From: Mytilisepta virgata
Taxonomy: Eukaryota > Mollusca > Bivalvia > Mytilida > Mytilidae
Assembly (NCBI GenBank): GCA_028015205.1
Contig: JAPWFG010000018.1
Span: 1,922,001 to 1,986,000, forward strand
Reading direction: 5' to 3'
DNA length: 64,000 bases
Positions 26,701 through 35,439 of the stretch are shown one piece after another. The notes beneath the pieces are model-generated. The model searched no databases. It had not been told where the DNA came from and was given only the letters and a program-made list of their open reading frames with translations. The position numbers and the translations under genes were made by a program. Position 1 is the stretch's first letter. Each line of letters begins with the position of its first letter.

Positions 26701-29666
26701 CAAATTCGAGACTGATATGGAAAATGAGCTATACTGAATAATTTCATGTACTGTTAATAAAAATAGTATGATATACCCTTATATTTCGTTCCATCCATTT
26801 TTTGTTGAATAGATAATACCCTATGCACGGGAAAAATATAAGTTATCTGCGTCTACCTTTTCGTTTCAACAAGTTAGGTCTTGAGCAGAACTCAACAAAA
26901 TGTGCACATCTCACACTTGTGAATCAAAATTGGTATCAACGAATTTATAGCCGTGGGCAATGAGATTTTACCGCCCGGAAACACTTATTTATCTGCGATT
27001 TGACCTTTTCTGTGGTACACAAGCTTTACGGGAGGGTCGAGGGGAGTGGGTTCCATTTAGGTTTCTTATTTCGTGATTCCAAGATGTTCATAATATTGAA
27101 ATTATATTTGTGGGGTATAAAATGTCAGGGTGTGAAAAAGGGGGTTCAGGTCCGAATGCATAAAACTTAAGTGTTTCTCAGACCAGGAATTTATCAAAAA
27201 TTTCTTTAAACTTAAGTGGCATACACAAGTTAACTTAAGTAGGACATTAACTAAGGAAAGTGACAATATTTAGCTAATCGTTACTTTAAAATTAAGCCTT
27301 TAACAAAAAGGAAAAGATAAGACGAAAACATAGTAACATTTTAAAGATTTACAGGAGCCGCCAGTCATTTTAATGAGGAATTTTGGGGTTGGAAGGGAAG
27401 TGATCGTTTATCCTAGCAATTTTAAGGGAAATATCTGACTCTACCTTTTTTTTTTTTTCCCGGAAAGAATTTAAAAGAGGCACCTCATGGGTTAATCTCA
27501 TTATGCTGATCATATTATGTATTTTCAAGCCATGCGAATTCCAAGTCAGTATATTGTAACTAAATTCCTGTTTTTTGTTGTTGTTGTAATTCATTGAAAT
27601 GTAATTGCTTAACATTTTATCAAAATACCATTTTTATCTTTTGAATCCCCTGGTTCAACTGATAATTAATATACAGGGAAGAGCTATTCTGAGATAGTTG
27701 TATCAGATTAGACAATTGTTAACAACTCATATTGTGCAATAAATAGTTTTGTTAGTTAAAAAAAAAAAAAAAAAAAGAAAATTTCATACTTTTGAATAAA
27801 CAATTTGTTTCACATTTGTTCGCATTTCGTATGTATGTTCGCCATGCATCTAGTTCTTTTAGATTTGATCAAAATGCTCCGAATATATGAACTTTTATTG
27901 ATGAAGCCAACATATATTCGTGTCTAACAAGTGGCGAAGTACTGTTATTTAATACACATTCCATGAGCCGGTATTCGAGAACTCTCGAGCGACATTTGCA
28001 TCAAGTACAAAGAAATGTATAAGTATTATTTGTAATATGTAAATTCATATATATTAACGTTTTTTTTTTGTTTTTTTTTGTTTGTTTGTTTTTGTTTTTT
28101 TTTTTGAAAATGCAAACAATTCGATCGGATAAACATTGCAATATATCAAATTAGTATTTTATAATTTCCCTAGTATTATTTAGGAAATAATTCCGTGATG
28201 TCATTCTCTGTTCTTATTTTTAGGTGGAATTGATACATCTAGGATAACATTATATTTTGCTGTTCGTTATATGGCCAGTTTACCAGACATCCAGAAAAAG
28301 GTCCACGAGGAAATAGATCGAGTTGTCGGTAAGGAGTTAATTAAATTTTTAAATATTTGGCATTTTTTGTATTTTACTTGGCTCGAGAAATCATTTCAGA
28401 TATAGTAAAAGATGTGAAAATATATAGTTTTTTTTTTATAAAGAGAGGAAACTTGACTTTTTAAAAATATATAAATCAAAGCGTGTGTTTTCCATTTAGG
28501 GATATCTCTAAATAGCTGTTATAAGCAAAGCTTTTGTCTTTCTAAAAAACTTATATTTAATTTCAATGAAAAAAGACTTTATAACAATTGTTTCAGAGGC
28601 AATTACAAAATGTCAAAATAGAGAATTTTTGCTAGAACGTCCTCAACTAAATATATTTACAGTACGGTGTTTCTTTTCAATTTTCTGTCTTCCAAAAGGT
28701 TCAGAGAGACTTCCTGGAATGAAGGACCGCGAGAGTCTCTCCTACTCAGAAGGTACACTCCATGAAGTTATGAGACTGGGACCACCTTTTCCTTTGGGAA
28801 TTCCACATTCAACAATCTGTGATACCACCGTAGGTGAGTTTTAAAGTAGTATCAGACGACAAGTCTATATATTTCATTCATAGGGATGGTGTGACAAAAT
28901 ATCGATCAGACAGTTCGATCAACACCCCTCTCATCCTCTCCAAAACAGCGTATTCCAATTTTAAAACAAATCCATCAAACATTACGAAATGATGTCAACA
29001 CTGTATAAGAATTTTTGTGCAGTGGACATACTAAGGAATTTCATTAAATGAAAGGTTCAAATTTTATCATACAAAATGTTCTATATCTGGTTTGTAACTG
29101 CCCATTTTAGGCCATGTATGAAAATTGTTTGTCACTTTGTATTGATGCAGTTCGATTAATGATTGCTCATAGTTGGGGTTTCACGCCGTTTTCAGTACAT
29201 TTGTCTATTTCGCGGGGTCATTTTTTATTGGTGGAGGAAGCCGGTGTCGTAATTTAATTATTATTTCCAAGGATGAAAACAATTTTTGTTATTTTAGTTC
29301 TATAACATATTATCTCATCCAGGTAAATATGATGTTCCAAAAGATACAATGGTTTTTATCAACCACTGGGCATTACACCGTGACCCAAAACACTGGAAAG
29401 ATCCTGAAAAGTTCGACCCAACAAGATTCCTAAATGACGATGGAAAGCTTGCAATGAAACCTGAAAGCTGGTTACCTTTTTCAGCAGGACGCCGTATGTG
29501 TTTGGGAGAAACGGTTGCAAAACCAGAGCTTCATTTAATGTTCGCTTCAATAATGCAGCGATTTGAAATTACACTTGCTGAAGGAACAAATAAGGAAATT
29601 GAACTCCATGGGTCAAGAACGATTCAACCAGCACCGTTCAAAATAATAGTACGAGATAGAAAGTGA
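5611..29666 (+). CDS. Cytochrome P450, clan 2 (CYP1/CYP17-like), copy A, complete, 10 coding exons
   Basis: Microsomal heme-thiolate monooxygenase; the substrate cannot be deduced. Joining 5611-5758, 5970-6047, 18530-18628, 20418-20511, 21362-21517, 22215-22426, 25602-25730, 28224-28328, 28699-28833 and 29323-29666 gives 1500 nt, 499 aa and a TGA stop, with every phase matching. Visible landmarks: hydrophobic anchor at about residues 11-25, basic linker and PPGPW at 36-40, helix-C WKLHR at 128-132, I-helix GGIDTS at 306-311, EVMR (ExxR) at 363-366, FDPTRF near 416-421, and heme loop FSAGRRMCLGE at 438-448 with Cys445 as proximal ligand. The DNIRDFTDSL and IPHST motifs point to the CYP1/CYP17 side of clan 2; this is family knowledge, and a CYP number needs a tree. 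The length is normal for the clan. It lies in a tandem array with partial copies at 48599 and 55774. Odd points: a 12.5 kb intron 2 and a GC donor at intron 4. Confidence 0.93.
5970..6047 (+). CDS. P450 copy A exon 2 (residues 50-76)
   Basis: A 78 bp exon between a pyrimidine-rich TTCATTTTAG acceptor and a GTAAAT donor. It encodes the A-helix segment ending KYGSVFTIQFG. Copies B and C have Pro where A has Ser in the family motif KYGPVF. Confidence 0.92.
6285..6465 (+). repeat. Left direct copy of the intron-2 segment
   Basis: A ~170 bp segment (GAAACTCTC...AACAGCTGTT...AATAAACTCCA) repeated in the same direction at 18289-18453. Copy C has it once (56450-56620). The two copies bracket about 11.8 kb found only in copy A. 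Confidence 0.75.
6466..8290. other. AT-rich insert DNA in intron 2 of copy A, nothing recognised
   Basis: No ORF with recognisable motifs and no paired repeat ends were seen in this stretch. Confidence 0.4.
8310..8437 (+). repeat. TTATTCCTTATTCGTTAC short tandem repeat
   Basis: Degenerate repeats of CTTATTC/CGTTA units directly upstream of the RT sequence. The frame is open only because the repeat lacks stops. Confidence 0.75.
8438..9117 (+). mobile_element. Reverse transcriptase fragment, open, Penelope-like type likely
   Basis: About 225 codons without a stop, in the frame running to 9247. Motifs: PMGTNCAPLLADLFLYSYEA, catalytic FRYIDDVLSLNN (YxDD box), ASYLDLHLEID, KLYDKRDDFDFPIVNFPFL, PAYGVYISQLIRYSRAC and FYGRHHDLVDRY. 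I recall this RT type as widespread in invertebrate genomes; assignment to Penelope-like elements is tentative. The N-terminal part is replaced by a simple repeat, no endonuclease domain (for example GIY-YIG) was seen, and the C-terminus runs into AGGACATGTC repeats, so it is a truncated copy. It lies in the A-specific insert in P450 intron 2, same strand as the gene. Confidence 0.75.
9141..9241 (+). repeat. AGGACATGTC motif cluster
   Basis: Three AGGACATGTC copies (about 9160, 9206, 9229), one within the palindrome AGGACATGTCCT, plus variants such as TTAGGACAA and CATGTCTTAGGAC. Confidence 0.6.
9250..10530. other. Intron 2 insert, nothing recognised
   Basis: AT-rich, no supported gene or repeat pair. 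Confidence 0.35.
10536..10645 (-). repeat. Inverted copy of part of the upstream block
   Basis: Reverse complement, with few differences, of about 2490-2595 (and 40540-40640), for example AATGTGCATTTTTAACATTG. A dispersed repeat shared by the A-specific insert and the duplicated blocks. Confidence 0.65.
10728..11312. repeat. GTAACAGGATAGACA motif array with an inverted pair
   Basis: TGTCTATCCTGTTAC at 11273-11287 and GTAACAGGATAGACA at 11298-11312 form a perfect 15 bp stem with a 10 nt loop. Variants occur at 11047 and 11087 (opposite orientations) and near 10730. The two main regions also share an AACAACTCCCCTT / AACAGCTCCCCTT stretch. Confidence 0.65.
11600..13740. other. Intron 2 insert: diverged repeats, no gene
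   Basis: 12640-13090 has phrases resembling the ~157 bp unit element at 23666 (CTCTGAAACCACTGG, ATGGCCACCGTCAT), possibly a very diverged relative. 13290-13460 has repeated CCCTTTATAG. No coding sequence supported. Confidence 0.35.
13749..13812 (+). ncRNA. Degenerate hammerhead-ribozyme-like motif
   Basis: Reads C-GGATGA-GTCG-TAAAT-CGAC-GAAA-TGTGCACAT-C. This follows the type I hammerhead layout: CUGAUGA core with one substitution (position 4, G for U), perfect 4 bp stem II (GTCG/CGAC), GAAA core, a very short palindromic stem III, and a UC at the expected cleavage position (13792). Stem I can form between ACAA before the core and TTGT after the cleavage site. The core change suggests an inactive relic. 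Confidence 0.5.
14000..14450. other. Nothing recognised
   Basis: AT-rich intron 2 insert; short ORFs only. Confidence 0.3.
14454..14560. repeat. CGTTACAC/CACGATTCGCACG motif patch 1
   Basis: Repeated CGTTACACG, ACACGATTCGCACG and CACATTACACG words in otherwise AT-rich DNA; a second patch lies at 16330-16490. Confidence 0.45.
14561..16329. other. AT-rich stretch between two motif patches
   Basis: No ORF or repeat structure recognised. The flanking patches could be ends of one element. Confidence 0.3.
16330..16490. repeat. CGTTACAC/CACGATTCGCACG motif patch 2
   Basis: Contains CATTACACGATTC, CACGATTCGCCCGTTACACG and CGCACGTTACAC. Just beyond, at 16548-16563, AGGCTCCAGGGAGCCT forms a small hairpin like the one ending the element at 24834. 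Confidence 0.45.
16570..18285. other. End of the intron 2 insert, nothing recognised
   Basis: No supported features. This AT-rich stretch runs up to the direct repeat at 18289. Confidence 0.3.
18289..18453 (+). repeat. Right direct copy of the intron-2 segment
   Basis: Partner of 6285-6465; from here copy A is again collinear with copy C up to exon 3. Confidence 0.75.
18530..18628 (+). CDS. P450 copy A exon 3 (residues 76-109)
   Basis: A 99 bp exon after TTTTTCCAG and before GTAAGA. It encodes the strand-1 region ending ADFANRPHIPS, typical of clan 2. The protein is identical to exon 3 of copy C at 56706. It is 12.5 kb from exon 2, against 497 bp in copy C. Confidence 0.93.
18715..18915. 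repeat. Intron 3 repeat shared with copy C
   Basis: Starts CTATACTACTAAAATCAAGA and matches 56894-57085. The minus strand is open for about 60 codons in both copies (SVVLSIIPAFKETYQS), but the sequence resembles a dispersed repeat and I recognise no protein. Copy C has about 140 extra bases after it (57086-57226). Confidence 0.4.
19180..19400. repeat. Intron 3 repeat with AATTTGACCCCATTACC end
   Basis: Matches 57490-57720 in copy C (GAGGTAAGAAAGGCTATTCC shared, ending ACCGGGTGGACT). Part of the old shared intron. Confidence 0.4.
20255..20370 (+). mobile_element. LINE 3' end, internally deleted (intron 3 of copy A)
   Basis: ATATGTGCTTTGTCAAATAA then AATATTTGATTTTGATTTGA is a typical LINE tail. 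Copy C has the same tail plus about 810 bp more of the element (58410-59150), so copy A has lost it. Confidence 0.6.
20418..20511 (+). CDS. P450 copy A exon 4 with GC splice donor (residues 109-140)
   Basis: A 94 bp exon carrying helix C, with WKLHR whose Trp and Arg contact the heme propionates. The only donor that keeps phase with exon 5 is GAG|GCAAGT, a GC donor otherwise matching the known GC-AG consensus. Copy C has GAG|GTATTT here. Confidence 0.9.
21362..21517 (+). CDS. P450 copy A exon 5 (residues 140-192)
   Basis: A 156 bp exon, TTATTTCAG acceptor and GTATGC donor. It encodes the D-E helix region ending NMLNAVCFGK, a recognisable clan 2 segment. Copy C has the same length at 61194. 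Confidence 0.93.
22215..22426 (+). CDS. P450 copy A exon 6 (residues 192-263)
   Basis: A 212 bp exon, TTTTTCTCAG acceptor and GTAATA donor. It begins CEIDDPEFL and spans the F-G helix region, part of the usual substrate-recognition area. Copy C differs at a few sites here (MFRFL against VFPFL, MGMF against MGIF, FGP against FDQ). Confidence 0.92.
22570..23660. other. Intron 6 of copy A: poly-A tract and unassigned sequence
   Basis: A ~19 bp A-run near 22590. Most of 22720-23390 is absent from copy C, where the match resumes at about 62560, so this is an insertion in A or a deletion in C. Confidence 0.4.
23666..24834 (+). mobile_element. Helitron/pearl-like element with ~157 bp tandem units (copy A intron 6)
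   Basis: Starts CTCACCTCGCAAAGCTGTGTG, has a CGTCGTCGTCGTCG microsatellite, then about six tandem units of ~157 bp (markers ATGGCTGCCATGGGCAATT near 23851, 24009, 24165, 24321, 24480, 24637), and ends with the hairpin AGGCTC-AAGG-GAGCCT followed by CTGG. Microsatellite plus ~160 bp core repeats is the layout of the bivalve pearl elements; the hairpin before CTRR suits a Helitron 3' end. Confidence 0.6.
25085..25200. repeat. Repeat fragment with AGGTGCTACGGAAGAATAAG
   Basis: Resembles 59095-59140 (CCAGGTGCTCCGGAAGAGTA); a dispersed repeat scrap, no coding role supported. Confidence 0.35.
25383..25460 (-). pseudogene. Antisense scrap of the PAYGVYISQLIRY reverse transcriptase
   Basis: The minus strand reads PAHGVYISQLIRYYCAYDI, the same motif as residues encoded near 8906-8960 (PAYGVYISQLIRYSRACDI). 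The copy C equivalent at 63472-63560 reads PAYGVYISQLIRYYCAYDI. Confidence 0.7.
25602..25730 (+). CDS. P450 copy A exon 7 (residues 263-306)
   Basis: A 129 bp exon. The reading frame is open upstream to about 25569, but only the TTTATTAG acceptor at 25600-25601 restores the family sequence DNIRDFTDSL directly after EDTFGP in phase 1. It ends at the start of the I helix (DIFIG), donor GTAAGC. AGs at 25567-25568 and 25570-25571 would also keep frame and add 10 or 11 residues. Confidence 0.88.
26035..26290. repeat. Array of AAGATATCTT palindromes (intron 7 of copy A)
   Basis: About eleven copies of a (T)AAGATATCTT(A) or GAGATATCT(T/C) palindrome spaced roughly 20-30 bp over 255 bp, separated by short AT spacers; several form full 14-16 bp palindromes such as TATAAGATATCTTATA. 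Confidence 0.8.
26480..26520 (+). repeat. GAT/GAC trinucleotide repeat
   Basis: GATGATGATGATGACGACGA run in intron 7. Confidence 0.8.
26874..26948 (+). repeat. Relative of the hammerhead-like repeat, core deleted
   Basis: Shares CTTGAGCA, AAAATGTGCACATC and ATCAAAATTGGTATCAA with 13749-13825, but the CUGAUGA/stem II part is replaced by CTCAACA. Confidence 0.5.
27000..28220. other. Intron 7 remainder: homopolymer tracts, no gene
   Basis: An A-run of about 17 at 27757, T-rich tracts at 27446-27458 and 28059-28103. No ORF with recognisable motifs. Confidence 0.4.
28224..28328 (+). CDS. P450 copy A exon 8, I helix (residues 306-341)
   Basis: A 105 bp exon, TTATTTTTAG acceptor and GTAAGG donor. 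It encodes GGIDTS, the oxygen-activation motif (A/G)Gx(D/E)T(T/S), then a J-helix segment with KVHEEIDRVVG. Confidence 0.93.
28699..28833 (+). CDS. P450 copy A exon 9, ExxR (residues 341-386)
   Basis: A 135 bp exon, TTCCAAAAG acceptor and GTGAGT donor. It encodes the K helix with EVMR (Glu363/Arg366) followed by PLGIPHST, characteristic of CYP1/CYP17-type enzymes. Confidence 0.93.
29323..29666 (+). CDS. P450 copy A exon 10, heme-binding loop (residues 386-499)
   Basis: The last 344 bp coding exon, after TCTCATCCAG. It encodes WALHRDPKHW, the PERF-like FDPTRF, the heme loop FSAGRRMCLGE, the L helix and the C-terminal strand, ending DRK and TGA at 29664-29666. Confidence 0.95.
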
Positions 29667-30150
29667 CAAAATAACAATTCACAACTGCAACATTTTTAAA
29701 ACTGTTTGTTGTATATTGCCTAATTTAATCCTTCCTTACTTAACATCAAAATATTATTTTTTTCATACGTCAATATTTTAGCAATGGATAACGCGATCAG
29801 GAAAGGGGTTTTTAGTGAGTTCTGTTCATATTTTACTATCAACCGGAAGATCTGTATTTAACATGGATAGATTATTGGTTAATGTCCAATCTCAATTATT
29901 ATATGCATATCAGTGATCGACACACAGTTTAATCAACATTACTATCGTCCTAAAGGAAATAACCCGACATCACAAAAGTGAGAGATACTACAAACTAATT
30001 AAAGTCTGCGAATTTTCCAACTTGATGTAGAATCTTTTCGATATTGCATGATACCATTTTCTGATGCACAATAATATTTGAACCTTTTATCGATGAACGA
30101 CTCAACAGTTATACCGAAGGCCTTAAGTGTTGAAAGCCAAAACTAAGAAA

Positions 30151-30156
30151 AATAAA
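30151..30156 (+). terminator. Candidate polyadenylation signal of copy A
   Basis: An AATAAA about 485 bp after the stop codon. Such hexamers are frequent in this AT-rich DNA, so it is only a candidate. Confidence 0.25.
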
Positions 30157-30159
30157 AAC

Positions 30160-32040
30160 TCGTGACAGGACAACAATAATTCATTCATTCACCAGTACAT
30201 TTGTGGATTAATGTGTTATTTGTTCACTCGTAGATTTTAGGCATTCGAATTTCAACATTATTTAATATACTATAATTATATGTCCAATATTAAGAATTCG
30301 GACGATCTGATAGCTGCTGTTCAAAATGTGTCTTTTTATGTTTAATTGGGGTAAACAACTGCTGTAATTGTTGTTTTCGAATGTGAAAGGTCGAAGCGTG
30401 TTTGTCGCAGCAAAGCCTTTTTATAAAGATATCATATAGTAAATGACAATAATTTATTTCACTCTGGGGATATATTTATTCACATATTTTAAGTCATTTT
30501 ACGGTATGTTCCGATTGGTCTGTCTCCAGTTGAAAAATTTTCCATTGTTTGTATTCGGCGTCGATACAAATACGTTCGATATATTGCGCTTCCGATTTTT
30601 CAATCTGCAATATACAACAATTTTTCTATTTCATTTTGAAAATTAATTGTTTTAAAATACAAAGTGTGAAATACAATACTTTTACTGATTTTATTATTTA
30701 GTATATTTTCAATACTTGGCTGATCATTAAGCTATTAAAAGATGAAATTAAAAGATTGAATTTTCATTTTCATTTGATTAATACAAATATAAATACGTTA
30801 TTTATCTAATCATCAGATCTTAGAGAGCATTGTTACATAAGTTGATTTTAATTTGCAAATGAATAGAAATTCAACAAATATATAAATAAGTCAAATAACA
30901 ACATTTGCACAGTTATAAACACAGTTTCTGTTTTTCCTTAATTGAAAACATTTAATTTTACAACAATACACAGATAAAATTCGAAAGAATCCTGATAAAT
31001 TTCTATTCTTTTGTCTTAATCTATGTTTTTGTATTATGACCTGCTCAATAGCCAATAGCTACATTGGATAATTTGTTAATAACCCCAAGTGTATCTTTGT
31101 AAAATTTCGAACATACATTTTCACAAGGAAATTTGCTTTTGTTTTTGCACCGGTTCAAATGAATTACTACCTTTTGATTTAAAATGACATAATGCATGTA
31201 AATTTAATGATGTGATCAGAATAGATCAAATATGAAGAAAACTGATTTTACTTATTTATACCACTAAAATTACATGTATTTGACTATCTGAACCTTCACT
31301 GTTACACTTATATGAGTATATATAACTAATAATTCATTTTTTCAAAATTTCCTATGCTTTCAAAATGTGTACAATTACCTTCTGTATTAACTTAAAGGAA
31401 AAACTGTACAACCTGAAAATTAAAACAAATACGGTATAACATGCTAATTGATTCTTTTGTCTTGATATCAATAAACAAATTCATATGACTAATTCAAAAT
31501 AGATATCATAAATAATAATGCTTTCATAATTATTTATATGGATATTTTTGAAAAATATTATGTAAAACTATTAAATAATACATGCATACACATATATACA
31601 TGTAGATATGAAATCAGGTAATTGAGTAAAAATGTGAATGGGAATTAAATAAATACCAAATTTTATAGACAATCACACTATATAGACCATAGTATTTCAT
31701 TTAAAAATTGCTTTACTACATGTAAAAATAATACAATGCGCATTACAATTGTGGACCTTTTCACTAATAAGTAGGGCTGGGGATCATTTTACTAGCTCCC
31801 AGGAGATTTTTTGGCAAATCAAGCTAGTGTAAAGGTGCAGAACACATCATGTTTAAAACATATCATAGAATAATTCATAATATTTTATGTTTAGTTTTAT
31901 GCTTAAAAAAAGTTCAATATTCTAGGCATAGAACTGCATGAACACCATAAACATGAACACCATAAACAGGAGATGACAGAGTTGACTCACAGTCGCTTGA
32001 AATTCAATAATCTAATATGAAAAAGGAGTAAAACATATAG
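30160..32040. other. Intergenic AT-rich DNA, nothing recognised
   Basis: No coding or paired repeat signal could be supported downstream of copy A. Confidence 0.4.
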
Positions 32041-32345
32041 TATGTATATAGTAGTTTATAGTTTTAACTTATTTATTTATAGTGGATTGGGAAACAAGTT
32101 ATGCCAACTTATACTAATCCCTCTCCATTTCGCGGGTGCGAGAGCGGCCCCTGTAGGCGCGTTTTATCCTACTCTTTTTCGACATCTACATAGAAGTCTT
32201 TAGCATGCTAAGGGTGTTGTTCTCCTTAACACGGGACAGCATTTTCGTTCCCATCCAAAGGACTAGCATCGTTTATCGAGACCATCCGCGCAAATGGTGT
32301 CAATAGGGCGGCGCAAATTTGATCCCTGAAATTTTCATCCTGAAC
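32040..32345. repeat. GC-richer block, possible SINE-like repeat
   Basis: Distinctly GC-richer than its surroundings (GGTGCGAGAGCGGCCCCTG). The minus strand near 32355 has TTCGATTCCCG, resembling a tRNA-type B box, but no clear A box at the right distance. Nature uncertain. Confidence 0.3.
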
Positions 32346-32385
32346 GGGAATCGAACAATTGTATATAGTAAGTAGGGGCTATTTA

Positions 32386-32708
32386 CAGTGTTCCAGCTAG
32401 GACTAAAGGGCAGAGGGGCATTTATTGAGGATAATGGGCACTTTAATGCGTTTTCGGATCTAAAAGTGCAAACAAGAACAAATGAACTCTTAAGAACCAT
32501 CAATTATTCACTAATGTAATGCCCTTATAGGAGTTCTATTAGTTTCTTTGATCTCTGTAATTCAATTTCAATTAATTCCGTATTGTTTAGTGTTTTACTG
32601 TGTTTTATATTACAATTATTGTAGAGGGGAGCACTGAAAGGGCAGAGGGGTGTACTAGAAAAGTGGCAGGGTGCTTCGCCCCTCTATTGTAAGCTAGCTG
32701 GAACACTG
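32386..32708. mobile_element. hAT-like MITE, 323 bp
   Basis: Perfect 15 bp terminal inverted repeats CAGTGTTCCAGCTAG / CTAGCTGGAACACTG, with further subterminal similarity (GGGCAGAGGGG on both sides). CAGTG ends are typical of hAT elements. Flanks are AT-rich and the 8 bp duplication is not clear. No ORF. Confidence 0.7.
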
Positions 32709-33079
32709 ATATATATATATATACACTGTATTTATTTACTCCCTTTTTTGTATTAAATCATTGATATTCATGACTGTACATGTAAATTCATTCTGTAGAC
32801 GCATTTTAACAATTTCAATACTAAAAATTGAAAGAAAATCACCAAAAGATAAATTCATTCTGATCACAGGTACTATACTGTTGCAAATGATATTCATGAG
32901 GCGTGATAAAAGAAGAAGCGTTCGCACATCCCTTCATTATCAAAACGCATTCGAAAGCATTATTTTGTCGGGTAAACGCGGCATATTTAGACTAAATCGT
33001 TTCAGAATCATAGATACATGTGTACGTGTTGTTATTTGTACAGTAAATATTATGCAAGTAATTTGCTTAGTTTAAATTT

Positions 33080-34150
33080 TAGATATTTATGTACAGTGGA
33101 CTACTTCCATGGTATTAACACGGCGTAAGTCGACTTTTTGACACTTAGATCACGGGTAAATTGTTTTAAATTTACTAAACATCTCAATTTCTGTGAACTA
33201 AGTAAATAACGCGAATGCATACGTATATGACGTCAAGTTGCGCATATAACATCATTTTTACTTTGATGGAGAAATGAAAAATATCAATCAAGTGAAGACG
33301 GTCCTCATTATCCTTTTAAAAAAATATTGTTACTTATATTTTTGATTAAACGTCTTTGCAGTTTCACCGTTCTCTAGAATTCGCCTGGTATTGGAATTAA
33401 GGTAACTTCCGATACCAAGGGAACGAACCCCGTTTGACTGATGTAAAGACTGGTTTCCGATTTTAGTCATTGCGTATATCGCCTATATTTCAATCTCGCG
33501 ATACCAGTTTTGTTGTCGAGTGTTTGTGAACAATCGATCCCATTCTCTAACGGCATTACAGTTTTAAAAACTTTAAAAACTTTCCTTAGTAACCGCTTCA
33601 AAAAGCATTGATTTTAATAAAGTTTTAAGAAAATTATATAATTTGACTGAATGATTGGCACCTCTTAAAGACGCTGAACCGACATGTGAAAATTATTTTC
33701 ATGTGGAAGTAAAGTCAAGAAATACCGAATGGATATATATAATTATGTTCCGCCTGCTTTCTTTTCCTTAGCACAAACGTCTCCCATCAAAACAAATGGT
33801 TCAACGTGAATCACTGTCGAAGTTTATCCACAAGATAAGGGTCTCAAAAAGAGTTAAAATAATCCATTTATAAAGCAATGCTTGTTTCAATTGTTTTACT
33901 TACAGTGCATTGCTGTTTAAATGTATTCTGCAGTTGCCTGTAGGTTGGAGAGTTGAATGTACAATTTCTTCAGTCAAAGACCACAAATAAAGGACAAGGA
34001 GGAATGATAAAATAATCTTTATGTTATGTGTTCATATAAATTATGACAAATGTAAGACGTCAAACAGATAAGAATCAGTTACTCCTGTAACAGTTTGTAA
34101 TTTAAGGAGTTGTATTTTACATTAGGCACGTTGTGGGGCCATTGCAGACA
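33080..34150. other. Intergenic, nothing recognised
   Basis: No supported features. Confidence 0.35.
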
Positions 34151-34159
34151 CAGGCACTT

Positions 34160-34230
34160 GTTTCTGTTAAAAAAAATACCATATATCCTTATGTTATTAC
34201 AAGGATATATGGTATTTTTTTTTACAGAAA
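34160..34230. repeat. Near-perfect 30 bp inverted repeat with 10 nt loop
   Basis: AATACCATATATCCTT (ending 34190) and AAGGATATATGGTATT (from 34201) flank ATGTTATTAC; pairing extends through A/T runs to TTTCTGT / ACAGAAA with a single mismatch. Confidence 0.8.
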
Positions 34231-34574
34231 AAAGTGACTGTGGATACAGTATCCTGACATATTTTGTTCAAGTATATACAACAACAGAAACCCACACACA
34301 AAATCATAAACATTTAAAATTCATAAACCAGTCTTACTTAATTCACAGGCAGTCGACACATGTATCTAGTTTCTAACTTTTCTGCTTTCACTTTTAATAT
34401 TTCAAGGCAATATATGATATTATAATCTATTTCCCTGATGTATAGGACCAACCCAGCTGTTATGAGTAAAATTAGAGAGTCGCAGGGGTCTGTATTGTTC
34501 CCTGGATTTTGTTTGACATCCATGTTAAAATTTGGTGTCAATGGACATTGTGTCCAGTTTATAATATTTATAAA

Positions 34575-35015
34575 CTAGATTGAGGCAGTCGGAAACGACA
34601 GCTATCCCCATGTGATGTATCCCTGTGCACTTCTCTCACATGAATCATATCTTTGAAATCAGGTCCAATTTTTGGAAAATCAAAAACCTTACTGTGCATC
34701 AACCTGCATATACTATATAGAAATAAAATGCATAACATGAAAATCAAAAGAAGTTTCAGTCACCAGCTTATAATTCCCAATTTTGAAATTCGATCCCTGA
34801 AGGCCCCAATTTTTGAAAATCAAAATTCTAAAATCTTATTGCACATCTATATACAGTGTGTGACAATATTGTACAGAAATTAAATACACAAAATGAAAAA
34901 TGAAAGTAGAGTTTAGGTCACAAGCTTAAATTCCCAATTTTCAAAATTCAACCCCTGAGGGCAACAAGTTTTGAAAACCCTATTGTGCATCTACATACAG
35001 AATGTTATAGGAAAT
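34575..35015 (-). mobile_element. Helitron-like element, minus strand, same family as 1-530
   Basis: Minus strand: ~165 bp units (ATTTTGATTTTCAAAAATTG near 34800; related at 34670 and 34940), then the hairpin GTCG-TTTC-CGAC and CTAG (34575-34578) followed by T. Same order as 1-530. Confidence 0.55.
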
Positions 35016-35439
35016 TTAACAAACCAGAAAAACCCATGTTAACTAATTCGCGCGCTGACAATATTTGCTTTCCAATTGGCAGCTTAGAACCATGCAGTGA
35101 TCATTCAGGAGAGCATTCGAATCCATTGGTCAAGTAGTTTCAGAAAAGAATATCTGAAATTTAGCCCACCAGAAACTAAACCATATAATGCTAAAGGGCA
35201 CCTTCTATGTTATATTTTTGTTCGAATTATATTTTGGGGTTCCCTTAACAAATCCTAAACCTTGTAAGGGGGATCATTTTGCCAAGCTTTGCTCACACTA
35301 ACATAGTTTTTTAATCAATTGATGGGATGTTAACATGTCATTTGTGGTAAATGTTAACCAAACTAATTATCCCCACCCTTTGGCATAAAGCGATTGTCTC
35401 CCTCTGTCTGTCCATCCGTCACACTTTCGTGTGATATCA

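Noticed and set aside
32040..32400. tRNA gene
   Set aside because: Only a B-box-like TTCGATTCCCG on the minus strand; no A box at the right spacing and no cloverleaf.
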